In this document: one piece after another, positions 18,701-28,078 of the stretch
Layout of the letters: each line of letters starts with the position of its first letter
Numbering within the stretch: the stretch's first letter is position 1
Origin: Desulfovibrio cuneatus DSM 11391
GTDB taxonomy: Bacteria > Desulfobacterota > Desulfovibrionia > Desulfovibrionales > Desulfovibrionaceae
Direction of reading: 5' to 3'
Length of the DNA: 42,231 nucleotides
Assembly (NCBI RefSeq): GCF_000430005.1
Contig: NZ_KE387018.1
Span: 1 to 42,231, forward strand
Made by a program: the position numbers and the translations under genes
Notes under the pieces: generated by a model
What the model was told of the DNA's origin: nothing
Database searches by the model: none
What the model saw: the letters and a program-made list of their open reading frames with translations, nothing else

Positions 18701-19297
18701 ATGCAACAGACGTACAAAATTGGGGAAGCAGCCACCCTGCTCAACCTGAAAACGTATGTACTCCGCTTCTGGGAAACAGAATTCCCCCAGATTGCGCCCC
18801 TGCGTACAGACAAAGGCCAGCGCCTGTACACCCAGGAGCACATTGCCCTGCTGGCCTACATCCGCTACCTGCTGCATGAAAAAGGACTGACCATTGAAGG
18901 TGCCCGCAAAGAGCTATTGCGTGGCCTGCCAGACCCGCTACCCTTTCCCCTGCTCCCCCCCCGCCAGCCCTCCTTGCTGGACGAATCCCCTGAAGCCTAT
19001 GGCACCCCGGGCATTGCCCCCAGCACCATACAACAGCAAGAAGTAAGCGCCCTGCTGCCCCCGGCAACCGGCGCATACCCCGGCGTCCAGCCAGCCATGC
19101 AGCCCGGCCTTCAGCCAAGTACGCCGCCCGTGCACCCCGGCACGTTCCCCGTCACCCAGCCAGCCATGCAGCCAGTGCCCTTGCACCACACCCACACCGC
19201 ACATACTCCTATGCACCAGCCTGATGCGCTGAATAGTGACGCCCTGCTCCACCTGCTTGATGAGCTGGAGGCCGTGGCAGACCTGCTGCGCTCCTAA
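18701..19297 (+). CDS. MerR-family transcriptional regulator
   Basis: A probable DNA-binding regulator of 198 residues (210 if the upstream ATG at 18665 is used; neither start has a strong ribosome binding site). The MerR winged-helix domain occupies about residues 1-75: YKIGEAATLLNLKTYVLRFWETEFPQI, then YTQEHIALLAYIRYLL and GLTIEGARKEL. The rest is Pro-, Gln- and His-rich with near repeats QPAMQPG and TQPAMQPV, so it is likely disordered, and ends in a short helix (LLHLLDELEAVADLL). There is no Cys pair or other metal or drug site. It precedes rpe by 27 bases. The target is unknown. Confidence 0.8.
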   Translation: MQQTYKIGEAATLLNLKTYVLRFWETEFPQIAPLRTDKGQRLYTQEHIALLAYIRYLLHEKGLTIEGARKELLRGLPDPLPFPLLPPRQPSLLDESPEAYGTPGIAPSTIQQQEVSALLPPATGAYPGVQPAMQPGLQPSTPPVHPGTFPVTQPAMQPVPLHHTHTAHTPMHQPDALNSDALLHLLDELEAVADLLRS

Positions 19298-19324
19298 CCT
19301 TTACCCCACCCAAAATACATACCC

Positions 19325-20050
19325 ATGATTCTTTCACCCTCCCTGCTTTCTGCCGACTTTGGCAACCTTCGTCAGGAACTGGACCAGCTTGAAGCGGCGG
19401 GCCTTTCCTGGGTTCACTGGGACGTAATGGACGGCATGTTCGTGCCCAACATTACCTTTGGTGCCCCTGTTATTCAGCGCCTGCGCCAAACCAGCACCCT
19501 GTTTTTTGATGTTCACCTTATGGTGCAGGCCCCGGAACGCTACCTGGAAGATTTTGCCAAGGCCGGGGCCGACCTTTTGGTGGTGCATGCGGAAGCCACA
19601 ACCCACCTGCACCGCACCCTGGCGGAAATTCGCCGCCTGGGCATGCGGGCTGGCGTGGCCCTGAACCCGGCAACGCCACTGTGCATTCTTGAAGAGGTAG
19701 TGGAACTGCTTGACCTGGTGCTGGTTATGAGCGTAAACCCCGGCTTTGGCGGGCAGAAATTTATTGCACGCACCCTTACCAAGGTGGAACTGCTGGCAGG
19801 TATTTTGGAAGCACACGGCAGCCGTGCCATTATCCAAGTGGATGGCGGGGTTGACCCTGGCAATATTGCCGCCCTGTATACCGCCGGGGCAGATGCCTTT
19901 GTTTCCGGCTCCGCCTTTTTTGCCTTTGCGCCCTATGCCGAGCGGCTGCACACCTTCCAGCAGGCCGTGTTGCAGGCCCCCCGCACCCCATGGCGGGAGC
20001 AAGCCCTGCAACAGGCGCTTGGCTGGGGCCGCGCCCAAGGCGCACAATAA
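19325..20050 (+). CDS. rpe: Ribulose-phosphate 3-epimerase
   Basis: Interconverts ribulose-5-phosphate and xylulose-5-phosphate in the pentose phosphate pathway. A TIM barrel of 241 residues, somewhat longer than the usual 220-230 because of a C-terminal tail. The motifs are PSLLSADFGNL, HWDVMDGMFVPNITFG, DVHLMV, MSVNPGFGGQKFI and VDGGV, which include the two catalytic Asp residues and the metal-binding His residues. It lies 63 bases before tkt, which uses its product, a coherent pair. Confidence 0.96.
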   Translation: MILSPSLLSADFGNLRQELDQLEAAGLSWVHWDVMDGMFVPNITFGAPVIQRLRQTSTLFFDVHLMVQAPERYLEDFAKAGADLLVVHAEATTHLHRTLAEIRRLGMRAGVALNPATPLCILEEVVELLDLVLVMSVNPGFGGQKFIARTLTKVELLAGILEAHGSRAIIQVDGGVDPGNIAALYTAGADAFVSGSAFFAFAPYAERLHTFQQAVLQAPRTPWREQALQQALGWGRAQGAQ

Positions 20051-20113
20051 CTGCATACGACTTCACAGTTTCAAAACATTCCCGGTGCACCACAGCACCC
20101 ATAGGAGTTTTTA

Positions 20114-22126
20114 ATGCCAAAGCCCAAGGAACTTGCCAACGCCATTCGCTTTATTGCCATGGACGCTGTAGAGCGGGCCAATTCCGGCCACCCAGGCGCA
20201 CCGCTTGGCATGGCTGATATGGCGGAAGTGTTATGGAACGATTTTATGAAGCACAACCCCGCCAACCCCGAATGGTGGAACCGCGACAGGTTTGTACTTT
20301 CCAACGGGCACGCTTCCATGCTGCTGTATGCCACGCTCCACCTTACGGGCTATGCCCTGAGCATGGATGACATTAAAAAATTCCGCCAGCTTGGTTCCAA
20401 AACCCCAGGGCACCCGGAATACGGCGTTACCCCAGGGGTGGAGCTGACCACAGGCCCCCTTGGGCAGGGCATTGCCACAGCCGTGGGCATGGCCCTGGCT
20501 GAACAAACCCTGGCTGCGGAATTTAACCGCGAAGGGCATGAAGTTATCGACCACTTCACGTATGTGTTCCTGGGGGATGGCTGCCTGATGGAAGGCATTT
20601 CCCATGAAACCTGCTCCCTTGCGGGCACCCTGGGCCTTGGCAAACTTATTGCCCTGTGGGACGACAACGGCATTTCCATTGACGGCCCCGTAAAGGGCTG
20701 GTTCACCGACGACACCCCCGCCCGCTTCAAGGCGTATGGCTGGCATGTGATTGCCGGGGTAGACGGGCACGACGCCGCTGCCCTGAAAAAAGCCATAGCC
20801 AAAGCCCGAAAAGTTACCGATAAGCCTAGCCTTATCTGCTGCAAAACCACTATTGCCAAAGGCGCACAGGGCAAGGAAGGGTCTGCTGCCAGCCACGGTT
20901 CCCCCCTTGGGGCAGCAGAAATTGCCGCAGCCCGGAAAAACCTGAACTGGTCATACGAGCCCTTTGTTATTCCCCAAGATATCAAGGCCGCCTTTGATGC
21001 CCGCAAGAAAGGGGCCGCTGCGGAAAAAAAATGGCAGAAAATGTACGATGCCTATGCCGCCGCCTACCCCAAGGAAGCGGCTGAACTTACCCGGCGTATG
21101 AAGGGTGAACTGCCAGCAGACATTGACCTTGTGTTCACCGAGCAGCTTACCGCCTTGCAGAAAAAAGCAGAAAGCAAGGCCAGCCGTGTTAGCTCCAAAG
21201 AAATGCTGGACGTCATTGCCCCGCAAATGCCGGAACTGCTGGGTGGCTCTGCCGACCTTTCCGGTTCAGTAGGCACGGCCTGGAAAGGCCACACCACCCT
21301 TTCCCCTGCCAACAAGGCTGGCCGCTACATTGAGTACGGTGTGCGCGAATTTGGCATGGGCGCCATTATGAACGGTCTGGCCCTGCACGGCGGCTACATT
21401 CCTTATGCAGGCACGTTCCTGGTGTTTGCCGATTATGCCAAAAATGCCATGCGCCTTTCGGCCCTTATGCAAAAGCGCGTGGTGTGGGTGCTTACCCACG
21501 ACTCCATTATGATGGGGGAAGACGGCCCCACCCACCAGCCCATTGAACAGCTTGGCATGCTGCGCCTTACACCCAATACAGACGTGTGGCGCCCTTGCGA
21601 CGGTGTAGAAACCGCCGCTGCCTGGCAGGCCGCAGTACAACGTGAAGAAGGCCCCACCTGCCTGTGCCTTTCCCGCCAGAACCTGCCCACCCAGCCGCGT
21701 GAGGGCAAAACCCTGCAAAACGTCCGTCGTGGTGCCTATATTCTGAAAGAAAGCAAAGGCACGCCCGACGTTATTTTACTGGCCACAGGTTCAGAAGTGG
21801 CCCTGGCCATGGCAGCAGCAGATGCCCTGGAAAAGAAAGGCACCAAAGCCCGTGTGGTTTCCATGCCCTGCGCAGAACTGTTTGACAGGCAAGACTGCAC
21901 CTACCGTGAACAGGTGCTGCCCCATGCCGTGCGCCAGCGTGTTGCCATTGAAGCTTCCGCCTGCGACTGGTGGGGCAAATATGTTGGCCTGGACGGCGCA
22001 GTGGTGGGCATGCATGGCTTTGGCGATTCTGCCCCCGGCAACGTATTGTACCAGCATTTTGGCTTTACCGTGGAAGCTGTGGTGAAAGCTGTGAAGGACG
22101 TTACCGCCCAAAGCGGTAAGGAGTAA
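20114..22126 (+). CDS. tkt: Transketolase
   Basis: Transfers two-carbon units between sugar phosphates with thiamine diphosphate. 670 residues, normal length. The diphosphate-binding [12 protein letters not shown] with later DDNGISIDG, the invariant SNGHAS and [14 protein letters not shown], and the C-terminal domain ([18 protein letters not shown]) are all visible. The ATG at 20114 follows TAGGAG. Its last codons include AAGGAG, which suits translation of the downstream kinase. Confidence 0.97.
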   Translation: MPKPKELANAIRFIAMDAVERANSGHPGAPLGMADMAEVLWNDFMKHNPANPEWWNRDRFVLSNGHASMLLYATLHLTGYALSMDDIKKFRQLGSKTPGHPEYGVTPGVELTTGPLGQGIATAVGMALAEQTLAAEFNREGHEVIDHFTYVFLGDGCLMEGISHETCSLAGTLGLGKLIALWDDNGISIDGPVKGWFTDDTPARFKAYGWHVIAGVDGHDAAALKKAIAKARKVTDKPSLICCKTTIAKGAQGKEGSAASHGSPLGAAEIAAARKNLNWSYEPFVIPQDIKAAFDARKKGAAAEKKWQKMYDAYAAAYPKEAAELTRRMKGELPADIDLVFTEQLTALQKKAESKASRVSSKEMLDVIAPQMPELLGGSADLSGSVGTAWKGHTTLSPANKAGRYIEYGVREFGMGAIMNGLALHGGYIPYAGTFLVFADYAKNAMRLSALMQKRVVWVLTHDSIMMGEDGPTHQPIEQLGMLRLTPNTDVWRPCDGVETAAAWQAAVQREEGPTCLCLSRQNLPTQPREGKTLQNVRRGAYILKESKGTPDVILLATGSEVALAMAAADALEKKGTKARVVSMPCAELFDRQDCTYREQVLPHAVRQRVAIEASACDWWGKYVGLDGAVVGMHGFGDSAPGNVLYQHFGFTVEAVVKAVKDVTAQSGKE

Positions 22127-22129
22127 GCC

Positions 22130-23650
22130 CTGCACGAGCCCCTGCCCCCCTCTTCCGGCCCTGCCGCCCCTTCCCGCCCCCTGAGAAATCCAGGGGGCGC
22201 GGGCAAACAGGTTGTGCGCCACCTTGGGTTTGCCCGGCAACTGGCCTGGGTGGCTCTTGCCGCTGTGGTTATTTTTTCGGCGGTACTTTCCACTTACATT
22301 GGCAACCACGCCCGCGATATTCTTATTGCCAAGCAACGCAACTTTGCCGCCCTGCTGGCGGAAAACCTCAACGCCCAAATTTACCGCCGCTATACCCTGC
22401 CTACCCTTATCGGGTTTGGGGAAATCAACCCCAAACACCCTGCCCAGTACCAGCAATTGGACCAGGTGGTGCAATCCACCACCCATGGCCTGAACGTGAG
22501 CGAACTGCGCATTTTCAACCATGATGGCACTGTTAGCTACAGTATGAACAAGGAAGACCTGGAAAAGGCAAAGCCTGCGGAAGACTATATTAACGAAGCA
22601 GGCCAGGGGCAGGATATTGTTTTTAACATAGATTCCGCCCTGCCTTACTGGAAGGCATTTTTCCACTTTCCCCTGCCTCCCCATTCCTTTGTACTGCACA
22701 CAGCCTACCCCCTGCGCATTGAAAACAGGCTCAGCTCTTCCGACGCCACAGGCCCTGCCATTTGGGTGCTGGAATTCAGCCAGGATATTACAGCGGACAT
22801 GGAACGCGCCCTGCGCTTCCAGCAGCTTATTATTATTCTCACTGTGGTTTCTGCCAGCGTGCTGTTTGGCATGCTGCTGCTGTTCATTCGCCGGGCAGAA
22901 AACGCCATGGCAGTGCGCATGCAGGAAGAACAACGCCTGCTGCTGGAACTGCACCAAAATGAAAAACTGGCAGGCATGGGCCGGGTTATTGCCAGCATTG
23001 CCCATGAAATTCGCAACCCCCTGGGCATTATCCGCTCCAGTGCGGAACTGCTGCTGAAACGCAATGCCGGGGGCGACGGCAGCACAAGCCGTATTCTGCA
23101 AGCCATTTATGATGAAGCCCGCCGCCTTTCCCAAACGGTGAGCGACTTTTTGGACTATGCCCGCCCCCAGCGCCCCAAAAGCTCTTTGGTGGACGTAAGC
23201 AGTGTTATTTCCAAAGCCCTGGTTTTTTTAGAGCCAGACCTGCAAACACGTGAAATTCTGGTATGCCATAACAGCCCGCCGGAACACCCGTTATTTGTTA
23301 TGGGGGACAGCGATTTGCTGTACCGGGCATTTTACAATATCATGAGCAATGCTGTGCAGGCCATGCAGCACACAGGTACCCTGACCATAGGTCTGCACGA
23401 AGAAATGGACGACACCCACCCCATGGTGGCTATCACATTTACCGATTCCGGCCCCGGCTTCCCGGAAGAACACCTGGAACGGCTGCTGGACCCGTTTTTT
23501 ACCACCAAAGACGACGGAACAGGCCTTGGCCTGCCCATTGTCAATAACATCATTGTAAGCCATGATGGCTTTATGACCCTTACCAACGCGCCGGAAGGCG
23601 GCGCACGGGTGACCATTCTACTGCCAAGCCACCCTGCACCAACTGCGTGA
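22130..23650 (+). CDS. Sensor histidine kinase (NtrB/ZraS type)
   Basis: A membrane sensor kinase partnered with the sigma54 activator that follows eight bases later. Transmembrane segments at about residues 38-58 and 225-248 enclose a periplasmic domain of about 160 residues with no named fold that I recognise. The HisKA H-box reads SIAHEIRNPLG, and the HATPase has NAVQAM, DSGPGF and GTGLGLPIV. Start: the only canonical codon, GTG 22214, has no ribosome binding site. CTG at 22130 has AAGGAG six bases upstream (22118-22123), which would give 506 residues with a Pro-rich cytoplasmic head. I use the CTG, with doubt. Neighbouring tkt and rpe are not obvious targets. Confidence 0.85.
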   Translation: MHEPLPPSSGPAAPSRPLRNPGGAGKQVVRHLGFARQLAWVALAAVVIFSAVLSTYIGNHARDILIAKQRNFAALLAENLNAQIYRRYTLPTLIGFGEINPKHPAQYQQLDQVVQSTTHGLNVSELRIFNHDGTVSYSMNKEDLEKAKPAEDYINEAGQGQDIVFNIDSALPYWKAFFHFPLPPHSFVLHTAYPLRIENRLSSSDATGPAIWVLEFSQDITADMERALRFQQLIIILTVVSASVLFGMLLLFIRRAENAMAVRMQEEQRLLLELHQNEKLAGMGRVIASIAHEIRNPLGIIRSSAELLLKRNAGGDGSTSRILQAIYDEARRLSQTVSDFLDYARPQRPKSSLVDVSSVISKALVFLEPDLQTREILVCHNSPPEHPLFVMGDSDLLYRAFYNIMSNAVQAMQHTGTLTIGLHEEMDDTHPMVAITFTDSGPGFPEEHLERLLDPFFTTKDDGTGLGLPIVNNIIVSHDGFMTLTNAPEGGARVTILLPSHPAPTA

Positions 23651-23657
23651 GACCATT

Positions 23658-25040
23658 ATGAATACTGAACAAGGCCATATTCTTATTATTGATGACGAAA
23701 AAAACTACCTGCTGGTGCTGGAAGCATTGCTTGCCGACCAGGGGTATGCGGTAACGGCCCTCAACGACCCGGAAACAGCTCTGGCTTTTCTGGACGAGTC
23801 GGAAGTGGATGTTATCGTTACGGACATGAAAATGCCCAAGCTATCGGGCAAAGAAGTGGTTACCCACGTAAAGCGTGACTACCCCCATATTCCCGTGCTG
23901 GTCATGACAGCTTTTGGCTCCATTGAAAGCGCAGTGGACATTATGAAGCTTGGGGCCTTTGACTATATTACCAAGCCCTTTTCCAACGACGAACTGCTGC
24001 TCTCCATTCACAACGCCGTGGAAATGGCCCGTGTGCACCGCCGCTACCGCCTGCTGCATGAAAACCTGGAAGAACGCTACGGCCTGCACCAGATTATCGG
24101 AAAAAGCAAAGGCATTCGCAACGTGCTCAGCCTGGTGGACAAAGCCGCACCCACCAAAAGCAACGTGCTTATTACCGGGGAATCGGGCACAGGAAAAGAA
24201 CTGGTGGCCCGGGCCATCCACTTTGCTTCCCTGCGTAAAAACGGCCCCTTTATTTCTGTAAACTGCATGGCTTTGAACCCTGGCGTGCTGGAAAGCGAAC
24301 TGTTCGGCCATGAAAAAGGCTCATTCACCGGGGCAGTGGCCCTGCGCCGGGGCCGGTTTGAACTGGCCAGCGGCGGCACCCTGTTTTTAGACGAAATTGG
24401 CGAACTTTCCCACGACATGCAGGTAAAACTGCTGCGCGTGCTGCAGGAACGCCGCTTCGAACGGGTGGGCGGCAGCGAAGAAATTGACGCTGACATACGC
24501 ATTGTCACCGCCACCAACAAAGATCTTTTGGCTGAAGTGGAAAAGGGCAACTTTCGGGAAGACTTATATTACCGCCTCAACGTGGTGCACATTATGCTGC
24601 CCCCCCTGCGGGAACGCCGGGAAGATATTCCCATGCTCATTTCGCACTTTATTGATAAAATTGCCGCTGAAAATGGCATTTCCAAAAAGCACGTGGCCCC
24701 GGAAGCTCTGGATTATTTTTCCGGCTACGAATGGCCCGGCAACATCCGTCAGTTGGAAAACGTGGTGGAACGCTGCATGGTTATGGTTACAGGCGACACC
24801 GTTACCGTGGCAGACCTGCCGCCAGAGGTAAAGGACGAAGAATCACAACTGAAAAACGCCATTGACCTGCTGCCCCCGGAACTGAACCTGGCGGAAACAC
24901 TGGATACTTTGGAAGCGGCCATTATTCGCCGCGCCCTGGTACGTTCCGACTTTGTACAGGTTAAGGCTGCGGAACAATTGGCGATTTCTAAGAGCTTGTT
25001 GCAATATAAATTGCGTAAGTATGGTATTACAGGGCACTAA
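23658..25040 (+). CDS. Sigma54-dependent response regulator (NtrC family)
   Basis: A 460-residue transcription activator for RpoN promoters. The receiver has Asp12/13, phosphoacceptor Asp56 and Lys106. The AAA+ domain has Walker A GESGTGKE (174-181), the sigma54-contact loop as GSFTGA (221-226) rather than GAFTGA, and Walker B TLFLDE (241-246). The C-terminal Fis-type helix-turn-helix is VQVKAAEQLAISKSLLQYKLRKYG. GSFTGA is a known natural variant, so activity is likely retained. It starts right after the kinase gene. Its targets are unknown; no -24/-12 promoter was identified here. Confidence 0.93.
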   Translation: MNTEQGHILIIDDEKNYLLVLEALLADQGYAVTALNDPETALAFLDESEVDVIVTDMKMPKLSGKEVVTHVKRDYPHIPVLVMTAFGSIESAVDIMKLGAFDYITKPFSNDELLLSIHNAVEMARVHRRYRLLHENLEERYGLHQIIGKSKGIRNVLSLVDKAAPTKSNVLITGESGTGKELVARAIHFASLRKNGPFISVNCMALNPGVLESELFGHEKGSFTGAVALRRGRFELASGGTLFLDEIGELSHDMQVKLLRVLQERRFERVGGSEEIDADIRIVTATNKDLLAEVEKGNFREDLYYRLNVVHIMLPPLRERREDIPMLISHFIDKIAAENGISKKHVAPEALDYFSGYEWPGNIRQLENVVERCMVMVTGDTVTVADLPPEVKDEESQLKNAIDLLPPELNLAETLDTLEAAIIRRALVRSDFVQVKAAEQLAISKSLLQYKLRKYGITGH

Positions 25041-25164
25041 TTATTGCTCGGGCTCGTGAAGCGTTTTGCGGATTGCGCCGCAACGGCTTGTTGTTTTTAG
25101 AGCGGAGTTGCCTAGCTCTGTGCGGCGTGCCGCCGCGTCCGTTTATTTTTCTTCTTTAGCTTCC

Positions 25165-25218
25165 CGCTCCGCTAGGGCAGGAGGGGCCCTTGTGCGGCCC
25201 CCTAACCCTAGCGGAGCG
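25165..25218. repeat. Two-tier hairpin repeat downstream of the response regulator
   Basis: An outer 13-bp stem CGCTCCGCTAGGG/CCCTAGCGGAGCG encloses an inner GGGGCC/GGCCCC stem with loop CTTGTGC, the same loop as at 18494-18520. The gap 25041-25437 otherwise holds only the promoter at 25321; no gene is seen. Confidence 0.65.
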
Positions 25219-25320
25219 GCAAACAAAAAAAGAAAAGAGGTAGTATGCGGTGGCACGCCGCACAATCCTCCATGCCTCCCCAACCAAACACCCTCACTCT
25301 TTTTCTTTTTGCCTCCCCCG

Positions 25321-25349
25321 TTGCCCTTAGGCAGAAAAACGGGTATACT
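25321..25349 (+). promoter_or_regulatory. Candidate sigma70 promoter for the amphi-Trp gene
   Basis: TTGCCC (25321-25326), a 17-base spacer and TATACT (25344-25349), about 90 bases before the start codon. Confidence 0.6.
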
Positions 25350-25437
25350 GCACTCTAACCAGCATACCCTTCCCAGGCGGCTTTTTTGGCCTGCATGTGG
25401 GTTTCGGTGCAGCATCTCCAACCCAAGAGGAGTTCGT

Positions 25438-25746
25438 ATGTCCGAGCATAAAGAAACTGACCAGAAAAAGTCCGGCAGTGAAGAAAAAAAGCTTGAATTC
25501 ACCACCCGCCTCACCAGGGAAGATGCCGCAGGCATTATCGAAGCCCTGGTGGAAGGTTTGAAAGAGGGCTTGCTCACTGTGCATAAAAGCGGCGACACTG
25601 TGACAATGGACGTGCCGCGCGTTATCGATATGGAAATTGAAGCCACGTACAAACCGCATAAGGCCAAGTTTGAACTGGAACTTTCCTGGCGGCCCAACCG
25701 GGAAGAAAACCCAGATACCGTGGAAGCGGAAGAAGAAAAGAAATAA
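25438..25746 (+). CDS. Amphi-Trp domain-containing protein
   Basis: A 102-residue small soluble protein. Start at ATG 25438 with AGAGGAG five bases upstream; the longer open frame upstream is repeat DNA. The head is charged (SEHKETDQKKSGSEEKKLEF), then the core FTTRLTREDAAGIIEALVEGLKEG...TVHKSGDTVTMDVPRVIDMEIEATYK ends in LELSWR, which fits the family pattern of an amphipathic strand with a C-terminal Trp. The function of the family is not established. It is a single-gene unit with its own promoter and shares a terminator with larC. Confidence 0.75.
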   Translation: MSEHKETDQKKSGSEEKKLEFTTRLTREDAAGIIEALVEGLKEGLLTVHKSGDTVTMDVPRVIDMEIEATYKPHKAKFELELSWRPNREENPDTVEAEEEKK

Positions 25747-25794
25747 CAACCGCTCAACGCATGCTGGCAAACACCAGCAGTTCAATAGAGTAAT

Positions 25795-25836
25795 CCAGCA
25801 AAAAGGCAGAGTGCTTGCACCCTGCCTTTTTGCTGG
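25795..25836. terminator. Bidirectional terminator between amphi-Trp gene and larC
   Basis: A perfect 15-bp stem CCAGCAAAAAGGCAG/CTGCCTTTTTGCTGG (25795-25809 with 25822-25836), loop of 12. A and T runs on either arm suit both of the convergent genes. Confidence 0.8.
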
Positions 25837-25853
25837 TATCATTACCGAAAACT

Positions 25854-26813
25854 CTACAACAATTTGCCCACAGCCCACACCGCTCCGTTAGGGGCATTTT
25901 CAAACACGCGGCTGCCATACACCAGGGCGGTGCGTTCCACGCGCATGGCGGGCCAGCCGCCAAATTCAGCCCCAAGGGCCTTGAGCAAGGCAATGGCGGT
26001 GGGGGTGACTGTTTCTCCTTTTCCGGCAAAGGCACACACAGGCACCCCTTCCAGCAGGCGCAGCACAGCCGGGGCAGGCACAGGCAGGCACCCGTGGGCG
26101 CATCTCACCTGGCCATCTGCCAAGGGCAAGGGGCTGCACACAAAGCGCGGTTCCCCCAGCTTATGGAACAGCAGGCACACAAGGCAAATATCCAAAATAC
26201 TGTCCAGCGCGCCCACTTCATGAAAGGTTACTTCCTGTGCAGGCTTGCCGTGCACTGCCCCTTCAGCTTCTGCCAGCAAAGCAAACGCCCCCAGGGCCAG
26301 CTCTTTTGCCCGTGCAGGCATACTGCTGGTGCCAATAATAGCTTCTATGTCCTGCATGGTGCGGTGGGCATGCTCGTGGGGCAAATCAACCCGGCACCCC
26401 CATCCCGCCACATGGTTTACCACACGTGGTTCCACCGCCACGCAGCCATGCAGCGGCGTGCATCCCACAAGGGCCACCAGCGCCTCCAAATCAGCCCCGG
26501 TACACCCCGCCATCATGGCAAGACCTGCCAGCATCATGTCGCCTGAAAGACCGGAAGTGGCCCGCACTGTCAGCGCAGGGCTGCCTGCGGCCCCGCCTTT
26601 GCTGTGGGCCATGCCCCCTTTCCCATGAAGGTACACAGGCTCATGCCCGTACAAAGCCCCCTGCATGACCCCATGGCTATGGCTTGCGGAAAGCCATTGG
26701 GCCTGCGGGGCATGCTCATGGTTGTGGTCATGGTTGTCGTCATGATTATGGCTGTGCTCATGCTCATGGACATGATCATGGTCGTGGCTATCCTTATACT
26801 TTGGGGGCGTCAT
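25854..26813 (-). CDS. larC: Nickel-pincer cofactor insertion protein LarC, N-terminal half only
   Basis: LarC inserts nickel into the pyridinium bisthiocarboxylate cofactor of lactate racemase-type enzymes. This 319-residue product has the LarC1 part: SGLSGDMMLAGLAMMAG, AEAEGAVHGKPAQEVTFHEVGALDSI, CSPLPLADGQVRCAHGCLPVPAPA and ETVTPTAIALLKALG. It ends just after YGSRVFENAPNG, where full-length LarC (about 400 residues) continues into the CTP-binding LarC2 domain. Only about 100 bases remain before the terminator and the convergent gene, so LarC2 is not encoded next door. The N terminus carries an unusual tail with 12 His in residues 10-34, likely nickel-binding. It overlaps larB by 20 bases. 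Confidence 0.85.
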   Translation of the reverse strand: MTPPKYKDSHDHDHVHEHEHSHNHDDNHDHNHEHAPQAQWLSASHSHGVMQGALYGHEPVYLHGKGGMAHSKGGAAGSPALTVRATSGLSGDMMLAGLAMMAGCTGADLEALVALVGCTPLHGCVAVEPRVVNHVAGWGCRVDLPHEHAHRTMQDIEAIIGTSSMPARAKELALGAFALLAEAEGAVHGKPAQEVTFHEVGALDSILDICLVCLLFHKLGEPRFVCSPLPLADGQVRCAHGCLPVPAPAVLRLLEGVPVCAFAGKGETVTPTAIALLKALGAEFGGWPAMRVERTALVYGSRVFENAPNGAVWAVGKLL

Positions 26814-27507
26814 ATTGGGCTCTCTTTGCGCTGCAATAGGATTCTAGCAGGTGAATGATACGGGCAGCAGCGCAAGCGGCACCGTACCCATTGTCAATAT
26901 TCATCACGGTAACCCCGGGGGCACAGCTTACCAGCATACTGGCAAGGGCGCTTTCCCCCTGCCGGGCCATGCCATAACCTACTGAAGTGGGCACCGCCAC
27001 CACAGGGCGCGGGGTTAAGCCCCCCATTACCGAAGCAAGGGCAGCGTCCAGCCCTGCCACCACCACCACCACATCAAAGGCGTTCACGGCTTCCAGGTTG
27101 GCAGTAAGCCGCCACAGCCCTGCCACCCCGTTATCTTCAAACACCTTATGGGAAATACCCAGGTATTCAAGTGTTTTAGCGGCCTCCCACGTGGTGCGTC
27201 CGTCTGCGGTGCCAGCGGAAACCACCGCCACCTGGCCGCACGGCTTCATGGGCAGGCACGCCCCAAAGGCCACCTGTGAAAGTTCATGGTAGTCAACCTG
27301 GGCCTGCACGGCAGCGGGCAGTTGCTGGAATACCTGAGGAGCAAGACGGGTAAACAGGGCAGGGCAAGAGCTTTTCCTACCATGCTCGCTAACAAGGGCA
27401 ATGAGTGAATCCAGACTTTTCCCTTCACAAAACACAGCTTCGGGCATGCCAATGCGGGCTTTGCGGCCAAAGTCAAACAAAACACCCTGGTTCTTTCGCT
27501 CTGCCAT
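26794..27507 (-). CDS. larB: Pyridinium-3,5-biscarboxylate mononucleotide synthase LarB
   Basis: Carboxylates nicotinate adenine dinucleotide in the nickel-pincer pathway. 237 residues. The N-terminal LarB segment FDFGRKARIGMPEAVFCEGKS precedes a PurE-like Rossmann domain with VVSAGTADGRTTWEAAKTLEYLG, GVAGLWRL, AGLDAALASVMGGL, PVVAVPTSVGYGM and NIDNGYGA. AAGGAATAAGAGAG lies just before the ATG. It is the first gene of a two-gene operon with larC; larE and larA are not in the window. Confidence 0.92.
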   Translation of the reverse strand: MAERKNQGVLFDFGRKARIGMPEAVFCEGKSLDSLIALVSEHGRKSSCPALFTRLAPQVFQQLPAAVQAQVDYHELSQVAFGACLPMKPCGQVAVVSAGTADGRTTWEAAKTLEYLGISHKVFEDNGVAGLWRLTANLEAVNAFDVVVVVAGLDAALASVMGGLTPRPVVAVPTSVGYGMARQGESALASMLVSCAPGVTVMNIDNGYGAACAAARIIHLLESYCSAKRAQYDAPKV

Positions 27508-27806
27508 ACTCTCTTATTCCTTTGCGCACCCTAGTTTACTAAATGATTTCGTAAGGAAGCACCCATTACTTCTTTGATTTCCATGCAGCCAACCTGCTGG
27601 GCCAGTGCCCCACGCCACACATGCTGTATTGTGCCTTACGTTGCTACAGGACTGTCTGCACTTTCCCGGCAAACCTACCAACAAACCCATGTGTTATATA
27701 CGCTACTCTGGCTTGGGGGGCAATCCTGGTGGGTACAAAATTAACACGCGGCTATAGCGTATCCTGGCAATAACATTGAAACACAAGCGGTTTATCCAAA
27801 GGGTAC

Positions 27807-27849
27807 TGCAGGCGTTTGCAGGCTGCCATACTGCAAGAAACGCCATGCA
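27807..27849. other. Structured segment in a 780-base gene-free gap
   Basis: The gap 27508-28287 has no convincing gene on either strand. It contains this hairpin (TGCA-GGCGTTT-GCAG pairing with CTGC-AAACGCC-TGCA), a second repeat family at 28025-28078, and the greA promoter region. A small RNA is possible; I could not match it to SRP RNA, RNase P RNA or tmRNA. Confidence 0.35.
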
Positions 27850-28024
27850 ACCAGCGGCCCCCAAACCCTGGCATGGGGAACAAAACATGAAGAAACCACC
27901 ACCGCCTTGACCTTGCCCCATTCATGGCCTATTATAGCCTTTAACAAACCCAAGGCTTCTGTTGTGCGGCTTCTCAAAGCCGCCTTCTGTATTTAAGGCC
28001 ATTACAAAACTGCGTTTTGCGTGC

Positions 28025-28078
28025 TTTTTGGAGTATCTTCCCTATGGAAAGTCGCTCCAAGACTATTTTGTAATAGTC
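28025..28078 (+). repeat. Second repeat family, copy 1
   Basis: Begins TTTTTGGAGTATCTTCCCTA and ends ACTATTTTGTAATAGTC, with a CTTCC/GGAAAG-type stem. It aligns over about 54 bases with 40912-40965 downstream of roo. Confidence 0.6.

Noticed and set aside
24318-24335. Inactivating change in the sigma54 contact loop (GSFTGA)
   Set aside because: GSFTGA is a natural variant in functional NtrC-family activators, so loss of function is not implied.
25066-25437. N-terminal extension of the amphi-Trp gene
   Set aside because: It is encoded by hairpin repeat and promoter sequence; ATG 25438 has the ribosome binding site and the promoter at 25321 lies inside the extension.
26813-26880. larB and larC as one frameshifted fusion
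   Set aside because: Both have their own starts and complete family N termini; a 20-base overlap is normal coupling.
27690-27980. SRP RNA, RNase P RNA or tmRNA in the large gap
   Set aside because: None of the invariant segments of these RNAs could be found; only generic hairpins remain.
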